Source: Rubritepida sp. (GTDB lineage: Bacteria; Pseudomonadota; Alphaproteobacteria; Acetobacterales; Acetobacteraceae). Taken from it: a DNA stretch of 12,299 nucleotides. How positions within the stretch are numbered: position 1 is the first letter of the stretch; every line of letters begins with the position of its first letter. Below the pieces are notes generated by a model, which was not told the origin of the DNA, did not search any database, and saw only the letters and a program-made list of their open reading frames with translations. Made by a program: the position numbers and the translations under genes. Positions 1-7,205 of this stretch are shown here, one piece after another. The DNA is taken from the NCBI GenBank assembly GCA_014376425.1, contig JACMRO010000560.1:1-12299 (forward strand), written 5' to 3'.

Positions 1-1
1 C

Positions 2-910
2 ACCCCCCACCATGGCGGCACCACCATCCCCCAGCCCACCCCCAGCACTCTCGCCGTTTTAGGAAGCCTGGGCGCCATCCACCTGCTGCTGTGGGGGGAG
101 GGGGCGCAGGCCGCCCCTGCCCCAGCCGCGGCCATCCCCGGGGCCGAAGCGGTGCTGGTCGCGGCCGGCGAGCCAAACCCGGCGGTGGAAGCGATGGCCG
201 ACCTCGTCGTCGGCATGGCTGCCGACTTCACCCACCTGGCCGCACCAGCCTCCTCGCTGGGCAAAAACCTGATGCCCCGGGTCGCCGCCCTGCTCGACAT
301 CCAGCAAATTTCCGAGGTCGCCGGCGGGATCGATGCCGGTACCTTCGTGCGACCGATCTACGCCGGCAACGCGATGGCCACGGTGAAAAGTGCGGACGGG
401 AAGAAGGTGCTGACGGTGCGTGCCGCCAGCTTCGACGCCGCACCTGCCACCGGCGGCAGCGCGCGGATCGAGACCGTGGCCGCCCCCGCCGCCTCCACCC
501 TGTCGGCCTTCATCGGCCGCGAGGGCGTGAAGTCGGAGCGGCCGGACCTGACCTCGGCCCGCATCGTCGTCTCGGGTGGCCGCGCCGTGGGCTCGGCCGA
601 GAACTTCCATATGATCGACGCGCTGGCGGACAGGTTGGGTGCCGCCGTCGGTGCCTCGCGCGCCGCGGTGGATAGCGGCTTTGCACCGAATGACCACCAG
701 GTGGGGCAGACGGGCAAGATCGTCGCGCCCGACCTCTACATCGCCGTCGGCATCTCCGGTGCCATCCAGCACCTGGCGGGGATGAAGGACAGCAAGTTCA
801 TCGTCGCCATTAACAAGGACGAGGAGGCGCCGATTTTCTCGGTCGCCGATTATGGCCTGGTGGGCGACCTGTTCACGCTGGTGCCAGAGCTGACAGCCGA
901 ACTCGGGTGA
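2..910 (+). CDS. etfA: Electron transfer flavoprotein subunit alpha (5' end outside window)
   Basis: ETF alpha binds most of the FAD of the EtfAB heterodimer, which takes electrons from acyl-CoA dehydrogenases and passes them to ETF-ubiquinone oxidoreductase in the membrane. The frame is open from the left edge, so the gene is truncated. The visible 302 residues begin near the usual residue 10-20 (TPSTLAVLGSLGAIHLLLWG resembles the first strand of the N-terminal domain), so only a few codons are probably missing. The N-terminal domain contains GKNLMPRVAALLD. The C-terminal FAD domain shows VSGGRAVGS, QVGQTGK (about 698-718) and the family signature GISGAIQH (749-772), followed by IVAINKDEEAPIF. 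The first ATG-like start inside the window (about 152) would remove the N-terminal strand and is not the true start. The stop overlaps the start of hbd by four bases. An etfB gene probably lies just upstream, outside the window. Confidence 0.95.
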   Translation, partial: TPHHGGTTIPQPTPSTLAVLGSLGAIHLLLWGEGAQAAPAPAAAIPGAEAVLVAAGEPNPAVEAMADLVVGMAADFTHLAAPASSLGKNLMPRVAALLDIQQISEVAGGIDAGTFVRPIYAGNAMATVKSADGKKVLTVRAASFDAAPATGGSARIETVAAPAASTLSAFIGREGVKSERPDLTSARIVVSGGRAVGSAENFHMIDALADRLGAAVGASRAAVDSGFAPNDHQVGQTGKIVAPDLYIAVGISGAIQHLAGMKDSKFIVAINKDEEAPIFSVADYGLVGDLFTLVPELTAELG

Positions 911-1824
911 CTGAAATCGTGATGACGCGGCCGGTGGTGGTGCCGGTGGTCGAAATCCGTGCCGTGGGCGTGGTGGGCGGCGGCCAGATGGGCCGCGGCA
1001 TCGCCCAGGTCTTCGCCGCCTCCGGCTTCACCGTGGTGCTGGCAGATGTGAACGACGACGCGCTGAGCCATGCGGTGAAGATGATCGAGCGCGACATGCA
1101 GCGCCGCGTCGACCGCGGCACGCTGACCGCGGAGGATCGCGAGCAGGCGCGCGCCAACCTGACGACGACGACCGACTACGCGGCCTTCGCCGAAAGCGAT
1201 CTGGTGATCGAGGCGGTGACGGAAAATGAAGTGCTGAAGAACACCATCTTCCGCACGCTGCAGCCGCACATCAAGGCCACCACCATCCTGGCCACCAACA
1301 CGTCGAGCATCAGCGTGACACGACTGGCGGCGGCGACGGACCGGCCGGAACGCTTCATCGGCATCCATTTCATGAACCCGGCGCCGGTGATGAAGCTGGT
1401 CGAGGTCACCCGCGGCCTGCCGACCGACGAGCCGACATTCCAGGCCGTGGCGGCGCTGGCCGAGCGCATCGGCAAGCGGCTGGTGGCTTCAGCGGACACG
1501 CCCGCCTTCATCGTCAACCGCATCCTGATCCCGATGATCAACGAGGCGGTCTACGCGTTGTACGAGGGCGTGGGGGACATCCTGGCGATCGACAGCGCCA
1601 TGAAGCTGGGCGCCAACCACCCGATGGGGCCGTTCGAGCTGGCCGACTATATCGGGCTGGACACCTGCCTGGCGGTGATGCGGGTGCTGCATGAGGAGCT
1701 GGGCGACAGCAAGTACCGGCCTTGCCCGCTGCTGGCGAAGTATGTCGATGCGAACTGGCTGGGGAAGAAAAGCGGGCGCGGCTTTTATGATTATGCGGTG
1801 ACGCCGGCGCGACCTACGCGGTAG
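907..1824 (+). CDS. hbd: 3-hydroxybutyryl-CoA dehydrogenase
   Basis: This is an NAD(P)-dependent short-chain 3-hydroxyacyl-CoA dehydrogenase that interconverts 3-hydroxybutyryl-CoA and acetoacetyl-CoA in butyrate, beta-oxidation or polyhydroxybutyrate pathways. The Rossmann motif is GGGQMG (residues 24-29). The catalytic His154 and Glu166 lie in IGIHFMNPAPVMKLVEV, preceded by ATNTSSISVTRLA. The C-terminal helical dimerisation domain has FIVNRILIPMINEA, HPMGPFELADYIGLD and ends with the typical KSGRGFYDY. The length, 305 residues, is slightly above the usual 280-295 because of an N-terminal extension. The start taken is the GTG at 907, which overlaps the etfA stop (GTGA); an ATG at 922 is an equally reasonable alternative and would give a more typical length. 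The overlap implies translational coupling with etfA, which fits electron transfer from acyl-CoA oxidation. Confidence 0.95.
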   Translation: MTEIVMTRPVVVPVVEIRAVGVVGGGQMGRGIAQVFAASGFTVVLADVNDDALSHAVKMIERDMQRRVDRGTLTAEDREQARANLTTTTDYAAFAESDLVIEAVTENEVLKNTIFRTLQPHIKATTILATNTSSISVTRLAAATDRPERFIGIHFMNPAPVMKLVEVTRGLPTDEPTFQAVAALAERIGKRLVASADTPAFIVNRILIPMINEAVYALYEGVGDILAIDSAMKLGANHPMGPFELADYIGLDTCLAVMRVLHEELGDSKYRPCPLLAKYVDANWLGKKSGRGFYDYAVTPARPTR

Positions 1825-1833
1825 CGGGGCGGT

Positions 1834-3507
1834 TCAGAACAGCCCGTCGATCCGCCCCTCCGCATCCAGCCCGATCCCCTCCGCCGCCGGCACCCGCGGT
1901 AGCCCCGGCATGGTCATCACCTCGCCGCAGATCGCCACCACGAAGCCTGCGCCTGCGCTCAGCCGCACGTCGCGCACCGGCAGCACATGCCCCTCCGGCG
2001 CCCCCAGCAAGGTCGGGTCGGCCGAGAAGCTGTATTGCGTCTTGGCGATGCACACCGGCAGGTGGCCGAAGCCCATCGTCTCGAAGCGCTTCAGCTTCTC
2101 CGCCACCCCGGGCAGCAGCTCCACCATCGCGGCCCGGTAGATGTCCCGCGCCACCGCGCCGATCTTGTCGGACAGTGACAACGCGTCGGTGTAGATGGGC
2201 GCAAATTTCGCCTCTCCCGCCTCCAGTCGCGCCAGCACGGCACGCGCCAGGTCGACCGCGCCGGCGGCCCCATCGGCCCAATGCCGGCACAGGATGGCCT
2301 GCACCCCCATTGCCGCCATCGCCTCCTGCACCGCCGCGATCTCGGCCGGCGTGTCGGCCGAGAAATGGTTCAGCGCCACCACCGGTGGCACGCCGAATTT
2401 CCGCACATTCTCGACATGCCGGGCCAGGTTCACCACGCCGCGCCGCACCGCCGCCACATCTTCGCCCGCCAGCGCGTTCTTCGCCACGCCGCCATGCATC
2501 TTCAGCGCCCGCACCGTGGCCACAATGACGCAGGCGTCCGGCGCCAGCCCCGCGATGCGGCACTTGATGTCCATGAACTTTTCGGCGCCGAGGTCCGCGC
2601 CAAACCCTGCCTCGGTCACCACCACCTCGGCCAGGTGCAGCCCCAGCTTGGTGGCCACGACGCTGTTGCAGCCATGCGCGATGTTGGCGAACGGCCCGCC
2701 ATGCACCAACGCGGGCGAGCCGGCCAGCGTCTGCACCAAGTTGGGCGCCAGCGCATCGCGCAGCAGTGCGGCCATCGCGCCATCGGCCTTGAGGTCGCGC
2801 GCCGTTACCGCGGCGCCATCGCGGGTGTACCCCACGATGATCCGCCCCAGCCTCGCCTGCAGGTCGGCCAGGTCATCCGCCAGGCAGAGGATGGCCATCA
2901 CCTCGCTCGCCACGGTGATGTCGAAGCCGTCCTCGCGCGGAAAACCGTTGCGCACCCCGCCCAGGCCTTGCGTCACCTGCCGCAGCGCCCGGTCGTTCAT
3001 GTCCAGCGCGCGGCGGAAGCTGATGCGCCGGGCGTCCAGCCCCAGCGCATTGCCCCAGTAGATGTGGTTGTCCAGCATCGCCGCCAGCAGATTGTGCGCG
3101 CTGGTGATGGCGTGGAAGTCGCCGGTGAAATGCAGGTTGATGTCCTCCATCGGCACCACCTGCGCATGCCCGCCGCCGGCAGCACCCCCCTTCACGCCAA
3201 AGCACGGCCCCAGGCTGGGCTCGCGCAGGCAGATCATCGCGCGCGTTCCGATGTGGTTCAGCGCGTCGCCCAGGCCCACGGTCGTCGTCGTCTTGCCCTC
3301 GCCGGCCGGGGTGGGGCTGATGCCGGTCACCAGCACCAGCTTGCCCGCCGGGCGCTCCGCCCGCATCCGCGCCACGAAGTCGAGCGCCACCTTGGCCTTG
3401 TATTTGCCGTATGGTTCGAGGGCGTCGGTGGCGATGCCGGCGCGGTCCGCGATGGCGGCAATGGGCGCCAGCGTCGCGCGCCGTGCGATGTCCAGATCGA
3501 TCGACAT
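1834..3507 (-). CDS. fhs: Formate-tetrahydrofolate ligase
   Basis: This cytoplasmic enzyme makes 10-formyl-tetrahydrofolate from formate, ATP and tetrahydrofolate, feeding one-carbon units to purine and methionyl-tRNA formylation or assimilating formate. The protein has 557 residues, the normal full length for the family. It shows the P-loop TPAGEGKTTTT (about residues 66-76), the conserved block REPSLGPCFGVKGGAAGGG (95-113) followed by PMEDINLHFTGDFHA, and the C-terminal TMPGLPRVPAAEGI. The start is well supported: GGAGG (3514-3518) lies six bases before the ATG. No folD or other folate gene is adjacent. The stop lies nine bases from the hbd stop on the other strand. In low-energy methylotrophic or formate-using alphaproteobacteria this gene supports C1 assimilation, but the window alone does not show that role here. 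Confidence 0.98.
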   Translation of the reverse strand: MSIDLDIARRATLAPIAAIADRAGIATDALEPYGKYKAKVALDFVARMRAERPAGKLVLVTGISPTPAGEGKTTTTVGLGDALNHIGTRAMICLREPSLGPCFGVKGGAAGGGHAQVVPMEDINLHFTGDFHAITSAHNLLAAMLDNHIYWGNALGLDARRISFRRALDMNDRALRQVTQGLGGVRNGFPREDGFDITVASEVMAILCLADDLADLQARLGRIIVGYTRDGAAVTARDLKADGAMAALLRDALAPNLVQTLAGSPALVHGGPFANIAHGCNSVVATKLGLHLAEVVVTEAGFGADLGAEKFMDIKCRIAGLAPDACVIVATVRALKMHGGVAKNALAGEDVAAVRRGVVNLARHVENVRKFGVPPVVALNHFSADTPAEIAAVQEAMAAMGVQAILCRHWADGAAGAVDLARAVLARLEAGEAKFAPIYTDALSLSDKIGAVARDIYRAAMVELLPGVAEKLKRFETMGFGHLPVCIAKTQYSFSADPTLLGAPEGHVLPVRDVRLSAGAGFVVAICGEVMTMPGLPRVPAAEGIGLDAEGRIDGLF

Positions 3508-3669
3508 AGGCTTCCTCCGAAGGTCCTTCCCATCTGCGCGAAAGCTGTCAATTCGTCCATCGTCGGGCGACAGTAAATTGCGGCTGGACTACAGGCGAGT
3601 AATCGCACATCTATCCTGCAAGGACGGAATGAGCACGTTCCGCGAAGAAATAGGGCTTCCCACCAGATC

Positions 3670-4311
3670 ATGGACGGTAACATCCAGCCCGCCGACGCCC
3701 ACGATCCGAAAGCCGCCGAAGCCGCGCCCATCTCCCGCATCATCCAGGAAGTCGTTGCCCGCTTCCCCGGCGAGCGCATCAGCCTGGGTGACATGGCGGA
3801 GGTGTTCGGCGACCGTGCCTTCGGGCTGCTGATCCTGCTGCTGTGCCTGCCTTCGTTGTTACCGGGCATGGCCAGCGTCTTCGGCATTCCCATGCTGGTG
3901 CTGGGTGTGCAGATGGGCATGGGCCGGCGCACGCCGAAGCTGCCGGCCTTCATCGCCCGACAGACCATCAAGCAGAGCGACCTGCTGAAGCTGGGCGGTA
4001 ACGATTCCAAGTGGCTAAAGCGGGTCGAACAGTATGTGAAGCCGCGGCCGGGCTGGTTCGTCAGCCCGGTGGGTGACCGCATCGTCGGCTGGCTCACCGT
4101 CTATTCGTCGCTAATGCTGATCCTGCCCGGCCCTGGCACGAACGGCCCGCCGGCCTTCGGCAACATGATCATGGCGCTGGGTGTCGTGGAGAGCGACAAC
4201 AGGGTCACCGGCTGGGGCGCGCTGATCTGCCTGTTGGGCTGCCTGTTCGCCACGGGCGTCCTGGTAGCGCTGGGCTGGTTCGCCATCACCGCGGCGGGTT
4301 GGGTATTCTAG
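3670..4311 (+). CDS. ExoD-family membrane protein
   Basis: This 213-residue protein matches the exopolysaccharide synthesis ExoD family, named after a Rhizobium protein needed for normal exopolysaccharide and nodule invasion; its biochemical activity is unknown. A hydrophilic N-terminus (1-47, RFPGERISLGDMAEVFGDRA) precedes a hydrophobic, proline-broken stretch (about 50-82, LLILLLCLPSLLPG and FGIPMLVLGVQMGMG). Two more hydrophobic stretches follow at about 138-172 (VYSSLMLILPGPG) and 182-213. Three or four membrane passages are therefore expected. The ATG at 3670 is the first good in-frame start, but its ribosome-binding site is weak. It is divergent from fhs across a 162-base gap and ends 138 bases before acpP, from which it seems to be transcribed separately. 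The exact function is unsettled; the family assignment is firm. Confidence 0.9.
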   Translation: MDGNIQPADAHDPKAAEAAPISRIIQEVVARFPGERISLGDMAEVFGDRAFGLLILLLCLPSLLPGMASVFGIPMLVLGVQMGMGRRTPKLPAFIARQTIKQSDLLKLGGNDSKWLKRVEQYVKPRPGWFVSPVGDRIVGWLTVYSSLMLILPGPGTNGPPAFGNMIMALGVVESDNRVTGWGALICLLGCLFATGVLVALGWFAITAAGWVF

Positions 4312-4396
4312 CCCCCTTGTCACCGGCGCCCACCCGTCCTAACCCCGAGGCAAGCACCGTCATACGGCGCGACCGGATTCCCGTGGCCAGGCCCGG

Positions 4397-4426
4397 TTGA
4401 AGGTTCCCAGAGTTTTCGGCCACAAT
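4397..4426 (+). promoter_or_regulatory. Possible sigma-70 promoter of acpP-fabF
   Basis: TTGAAG (4397-4402) is separated by 18 bases from CACAAT (4421-4426), a fair match to -35 and -10 boxes in otherwise GC-rich DNA. It would give a very short leader before the acpP ribosome-binding site. A GC-rich alphaproteobacterial promoter cannot be called firmly by eye. Confidence 0.35.
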
Positions 4427-4449
4427 CGGGCCAGCAGGAGAGAGAAGAC

Positions 4450-4686
4450 ATGAGCGAAGTCGCCGACAAGGTGAAGAAGATCGTGGTGGAACATCTGGGC
4501 GTCGAGGAGTCCAAGGTGACCGAGACCGCCTCTTTCATCGACGACCTGGGCGCAGACAGCCTGGACACGGTTGAGCTGGTGATGGCGTTCGAGGAAGCTT
4601 TCGGTGTGGAAATCCCCGACGACGCGGCCGAGAAGATCACCACGGTGAAGGACGCGATCGAGTTTATCGAGAAGCATCAGGCCTGA
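4450..4686 (+). CDS. acpP: Acyl carrier protein
   Basis: This small acidic carrier (78 residues) holds growing acyl chains on 4'-phosphopantetheine during type II fatty acid synthesis in the cytoplasm. Ser37 in GADSLDTVELVMAFEE is the attachment site, and the rest (SEVADKVKKIVVEHLGV at the start, FGVEIPDDAAEKI in helix III) is standard for housekeeping AcpP. The length is normal. AGGAGA (4436-4441) sits eight bases before the ATG, which gives a strong start consistent with the very high expression of this protein. fabF follows after 20 bases. The usual upstream fabD-fabG genes are not here; an ExoD-family gene is in their place. Confidence 0.98.
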   Translation: MSEVADKVKKIVVEHLGVEESKVTETASFIDDLGADSLDTVELVMAFEEAFGVEIPDDAAEKITTVKDAIEFIEKHQA

Positions 4687-4706
4687 GCCTCCTGGGGTAG
4701 TTCGGG

Positions 4707-5990
4707 GTGTTCGCACAGGGCTTCGCGCCGCGCCGCGTGGTTGTCACGGGAATGGGCATCGTCAGCCCGTTGGGCCTGGGCGTCGCCCATGTCTGGCGCC
4801 GGCTGGTGAATGGCGAGAGCGGCCTCTCCGAGATCGTGGCCTTTGACACCAAGGACCTGCCGGCCAAGGTCGCCGGCCAGGTGCCAACCGGCCTGCGCGC
4901 GGATGGGGGGCTCACTCTGAACGAGTGGATCCCGGTCAAGGAGCAGAAGAAGATGGATCGCTTCATCCAGCTCGCCTACGTGGCGGCGGTGGAGGCGGTC
5001 GAAGATAGTGGCTGGGTTGCCCAGACCGAGCACGACCAGGCGCGTACCGGTGTCATGATTGGCAGCGGCATCGGTGGGCTCGAGACGATCCAGGAAGCGG
5101 CGCATCTCGTCGCCGCCGGGCGGACCCGGCGCCTGTCGCCCTTCTTCATTCCCTCCGCGCTGGTGAACCTGGCTTCGGGCCACGTCTCCATTCGCTATGG
5201 CTTCAAGGGGCCCAACCATTCCGCCGTGACCGCTTGCGCAACCGGTGTTCATGCCATCGGCGACGCTGCACGTCTGATCGCGCTGAGCGATGCCGATGTC
5301 ATGGTCGCCGGCGGCGCCGAGGCGGCGGTCTGCGAACTGGGCATCGGCGGCTTCTGCGCGGCGCGCGCGCTGTCCACCGCCTTCAACGACACCCCCTCGA
5401 AGGCGTCCCGCCCCTGGGACCGCGACCGCGACGGCTTCGTCATGGGCGAGGGTGCCGGCGTGGTGGTGCTGGAGGAATACGAACACGCGAAAGCCCGCGG
5501 CGCCACGATCTACGCGGAGGTCGTGGGCTACGGAATGAGTGGCGATGCGTTCCACATCACCGCCCCATCGGACACCGGCGACGGCGCCTTCCGCTCCATG
5601 GGCATGGCGCTGCGCGACGCGGGCGTGACCCCTTCCCAGGTGCAATACGTCAACGCGCATGGCACCAGCACGCCGATGGGCGACGACCTGGAACTCGGCG
5701 CTGTCGAGCGGCTGTGGGGCGATGCCGCCCCTGGCCTGGCGATGAGCAGCACCAAGTCTTCGGTCGGGCATCTGCTGGGAGCCGCGGGCGCGGTGGAGGC
5801 GGTGTTCTCCATCCAGGCGATCCGCGACCAGGTGGCGCCGCCGACGCTGAACCTGGAAAACCCTTCGCGGCAGAGCGCGATCGACCGGGTGGCGCTCACG
5901 GCCCAGGAGCGGCCGATCGAATACGCGTTGTCCAACAGTTTCGGCTTTGGCGGCACGAATGCATCCGTGGTGTTTCGCCGGGCGCCCTGA
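4707..5990 (+). CDS. fabF: 3-oxoacyl-[acyl-carrier-protein] synthase II
   Basis: FabF condenses malonyl-ACP with acyl-ACP, elongating fatty acids including the unsaturated C16 to C18 step. The protein has 427 residues, close to the usual 412-425, with a thiolase fold. The catalytic Cys177 is in VTACATG, His318 in NAHGTSTPMGD, and Lys350/His355 in SSTKSSVGHLLGAAGAVEA, so the Cys-His-His triad is intact. The C-terminal NSFGFGGTNASVVF is also typical. The start is taken as the GTG at 4707, 20 bases after the acpP stop; its ribosome-binding site is poor. A second in-frame GTG at 4737 would begin directly at the RVVVTGMG strand-like start seen in many FabFs, so the N-terminus is uncertain by ten residues. 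It is very probably co-transcribed with acpP. Confidence 0.97.
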   Translation: MFAQGFAPRRVVVTGMGIVSPLGLGVAHVWRRLVNGESGLSEIVAFDTKDLPAKVAGQVPTGLRADGGLTLNEWIPVKEQKKMDRFIQLAYVAAVEAVEDSGWVAQTEHDQARTGVMIGSGIGGLETIQEAAHLVAAGRTRRLSPFFIPSALVNLASGHVSIRYGFKGPNHSAVTACATGVHAIGDAARLIALSDADVMVAGGAEAAVCELGIGGFCAARALSTAFNDTPSKASRPWDRDRDGFVMGEGAGVVVLEEYEHAKARGATIYAEVVGYGMSGDAFHITAPSDTGDGAFRSMGMALRDAGVTPSQVQYVNAHGTSTPMGDDLELGAVERLWGDAAPGLAMSSTKSSVGHLLGAAGAVEAVFSIQAIRDQVAPPTLNLENPSRQSAIDRVALTAQERPIEYALSNSFGFGGTNASVVFRRAP

Positions 5991-6010
5991 CGACTGGCCA
6001 CGTGCCGTCA

Positions 6011-6031
6011 CGGCCGGGAACTGCCCGGCCG
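6011..6031 (+). terminator. GC-rich hairpin after fabF, possible terminator
   Basis: CGGCCGGG (6011-6018) pairs perfectly with CCCGGCCG (6024-6031) around the loop AACTG, 20 bases after the fabF stop. There is no T-tract after it, so it may be a weak or Rho-assisted terminator or an mRNA-end stabilising stem separating acpP-fabF from the transporter gene. Confidence 0.4.
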
Positions 6032-6125
6032 CCTGCCGCCCAATCGCACGATTTGCGCCATCGCGCTTGCATTTCCGAGCTTCCGCCAGCCACCATGCCG
6101 GCAAGCAACAACGGGAAACGCAAAA

Positions 6126-7094
6126 ATGGCAAGCCGCCGTACGCTAGCGCTCGCGGGCCTGGCCACGCCCTTCATCACCGGACACGCAAATGCCCAGGCG
6201 CAACGACTGCGCTGGGCGCATGTCTACGAGGTAAACGAGCCCTATCACACCGAGGCGCTGTGGGCGGCGCAGCAGTTCCGCGAACGCACCGGCGGCAAAT
6301 TCAACATCGAGGTCTTTGCCGCTTCGGCACTCGGCAACGAGCCGCAGATCAACCAGGGCCTCACCCTGGGCACCATCGATATCATCTACACAGGTGTCGC
6401 ATTCGCAGGTGCCAGCTTCCGCGCCATGTCGATCAGCCATGCGCCCTATGCGCTGCGCGACTACGCGCATTTCGAAGCCTACAAGCGCTCCGACCTGCAC
6501 CGGGAACTGATCGCCGGCTACGACGCGCAAACCCGCCACCACGCGCTTGCCCTGACCTATTATGGCGACCGGATGGTGACGGCGAACAAGAACATCATGA
6601 CGCCGGCCGACATGCGTGGCCTCAAGCTGCGGGTGCCCCAGGCGCCCTCCTTCCTGATGTTCGCGCGCGCGGTCGGTGCCAATGCGACGCCCATCGCCTT
6701 CGCCGAAGTCTATCTGGCCCTGCAAAACGGCACGGTGGACGCGCAGGAGAACCCGCTGCCCACCATCCAGGCCAAGAAATTCCACGAAGTGCAGAGCCAC
6801 ATCGTTCTGACCGCGCACATCACCGACAGTCTGCTCAGCATCGTCTCCGGCACCGCCTGGCGGCGGATGAACGCGGCCGAGCAGGGCATGCTGGGCGAGA
6901 TCCTGGCCCAGGCGGCGGCGCGCTGCGGCACCGCCATCCGCAGCCAGGAAGGCGAGCTGGCCGGCTGGTTCCGCACCCAGGGAAAGACTGTGGTGGAGCC
7001 AGACCGCGCCGCATTCCGCGCCGCTTGCGTGCCGCTGCACAATATCGATGCGGGCTGGAGTCGGGCGCAGTACGACCGGCTGCAGGCGCTGTGA
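6126..7094 (+). CDS. TRAP transporter solute-binding protein, DctP family
   Basis: This 322-residue periplasmic protein captures a small organic acid or related solute for a tripartite ATP-independent periplasmic (TRAP) transporter. The signal peptide has SRR followed by a hydrophobic core (TLALAGLATPFITG) and probable cleavage after ANA or AQA (about residues 23-26). The paired arginines are compatible with Tat export but lack the full Tat consensus. Family motifs are TYYGDRMVTANKNIMTPADM (144-163), KLRVP with Arg169, which binds the ligand carboxylate in this family, and NGTVDAQENPL (201-211). The ligand cannot be read from sequence. No DctQ or DctM membrane subunit lies on either side, so it is an orphan binding protein in this window or works with a transporter encoded elsewhere. 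The ATG at 6126 is favoured by the signal peptide; the ribosome-binding site is weak (GGGAAACG). Confidence 0.92.
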   Translation: MASRRTLALAGLATPFITGHANAQAQRLRWAHVYEVNEPYHTEALWAAQQFRERTGGKFNIEVFAASALGNEPQINQGLTLGTIDIIYTGVAFAGASFRAMSISHAPYALRDYAHFEAYKRSDLHRELIAGYDAQTRHHALALTYYGDRMVTANKNIMTPADMRGLKLRVPQAPSFLMFARAVGANATPIAFAEVYLALQNGTVDAQENPLPTIQAKKFHEVQSHIVLTAHITDSLLSIVSGTAWRRMNAAEQGMLGEILAQAAARCGTAIRSQEGELAGWFRTQGKTVVEPDRAAFRAACVPLHNIDAGWSRAQYDRLQAL

Positions 7095-7106
7095 TGCGCC
7101 GCGGTT

Positions 7107-7131
7107 ACCCCGGCCGCGCGGCCGGGGTTTT
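7107..7131 (+). terminator. Rho-independent terminator after the TRAP binding-protein gene
   Basis: CCCCGGCC (7108-7115) and GGCCGGGG (7120-7127) form an 8-bp stem around GCGC, extended by an A-T pair, and are followed by TTTT (7128-7131). It begins 12 bases after the stop codon. The T-tract is only on the plus-strand side, so it should stop rightward transcription only. Confidence 0.85.
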
Positions 7132-7205
7132 CGCCCGCAACCTTGTGGCTGGAATGGCAAGACGGTCCGGCGGCCGTCGCATGTCCTGACCCCTGTGCGG
7201 GGCGC

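Noticed and set aside
3523..3551. TTGACA (3546-3551 on the minus strand) as the fhs promoter
   Set aside because: The -35 match is perfect, but the hexamer 17 bases on is AAGGAC, and transcription would start inside the ribosome-binding site. Chance match is more likely.
2281..3576. A 431-codon rightward open frame opposite fhs
   Set aside because: It is a GC-rich shadow of fhs: composition is His/Arg/Gln-rich and low in order, with no recognisable motif, whereas the minus-strand frame is an unmistakable full-length enzyme.
3508..3669. A riboswitch or structured leader between fhs and the ExoD-family gene
   Set aside because: I saw no recognisable conserved riboswitch core or long stem in either direction.
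5234..7189. A 651-codon rightward open frame crossing fabF and the TRAP binding-protein gene
   Set aside because: It runs out of frame through two clear genes and is arginine-rich without domains; long spurious frames are expected at this GC content.
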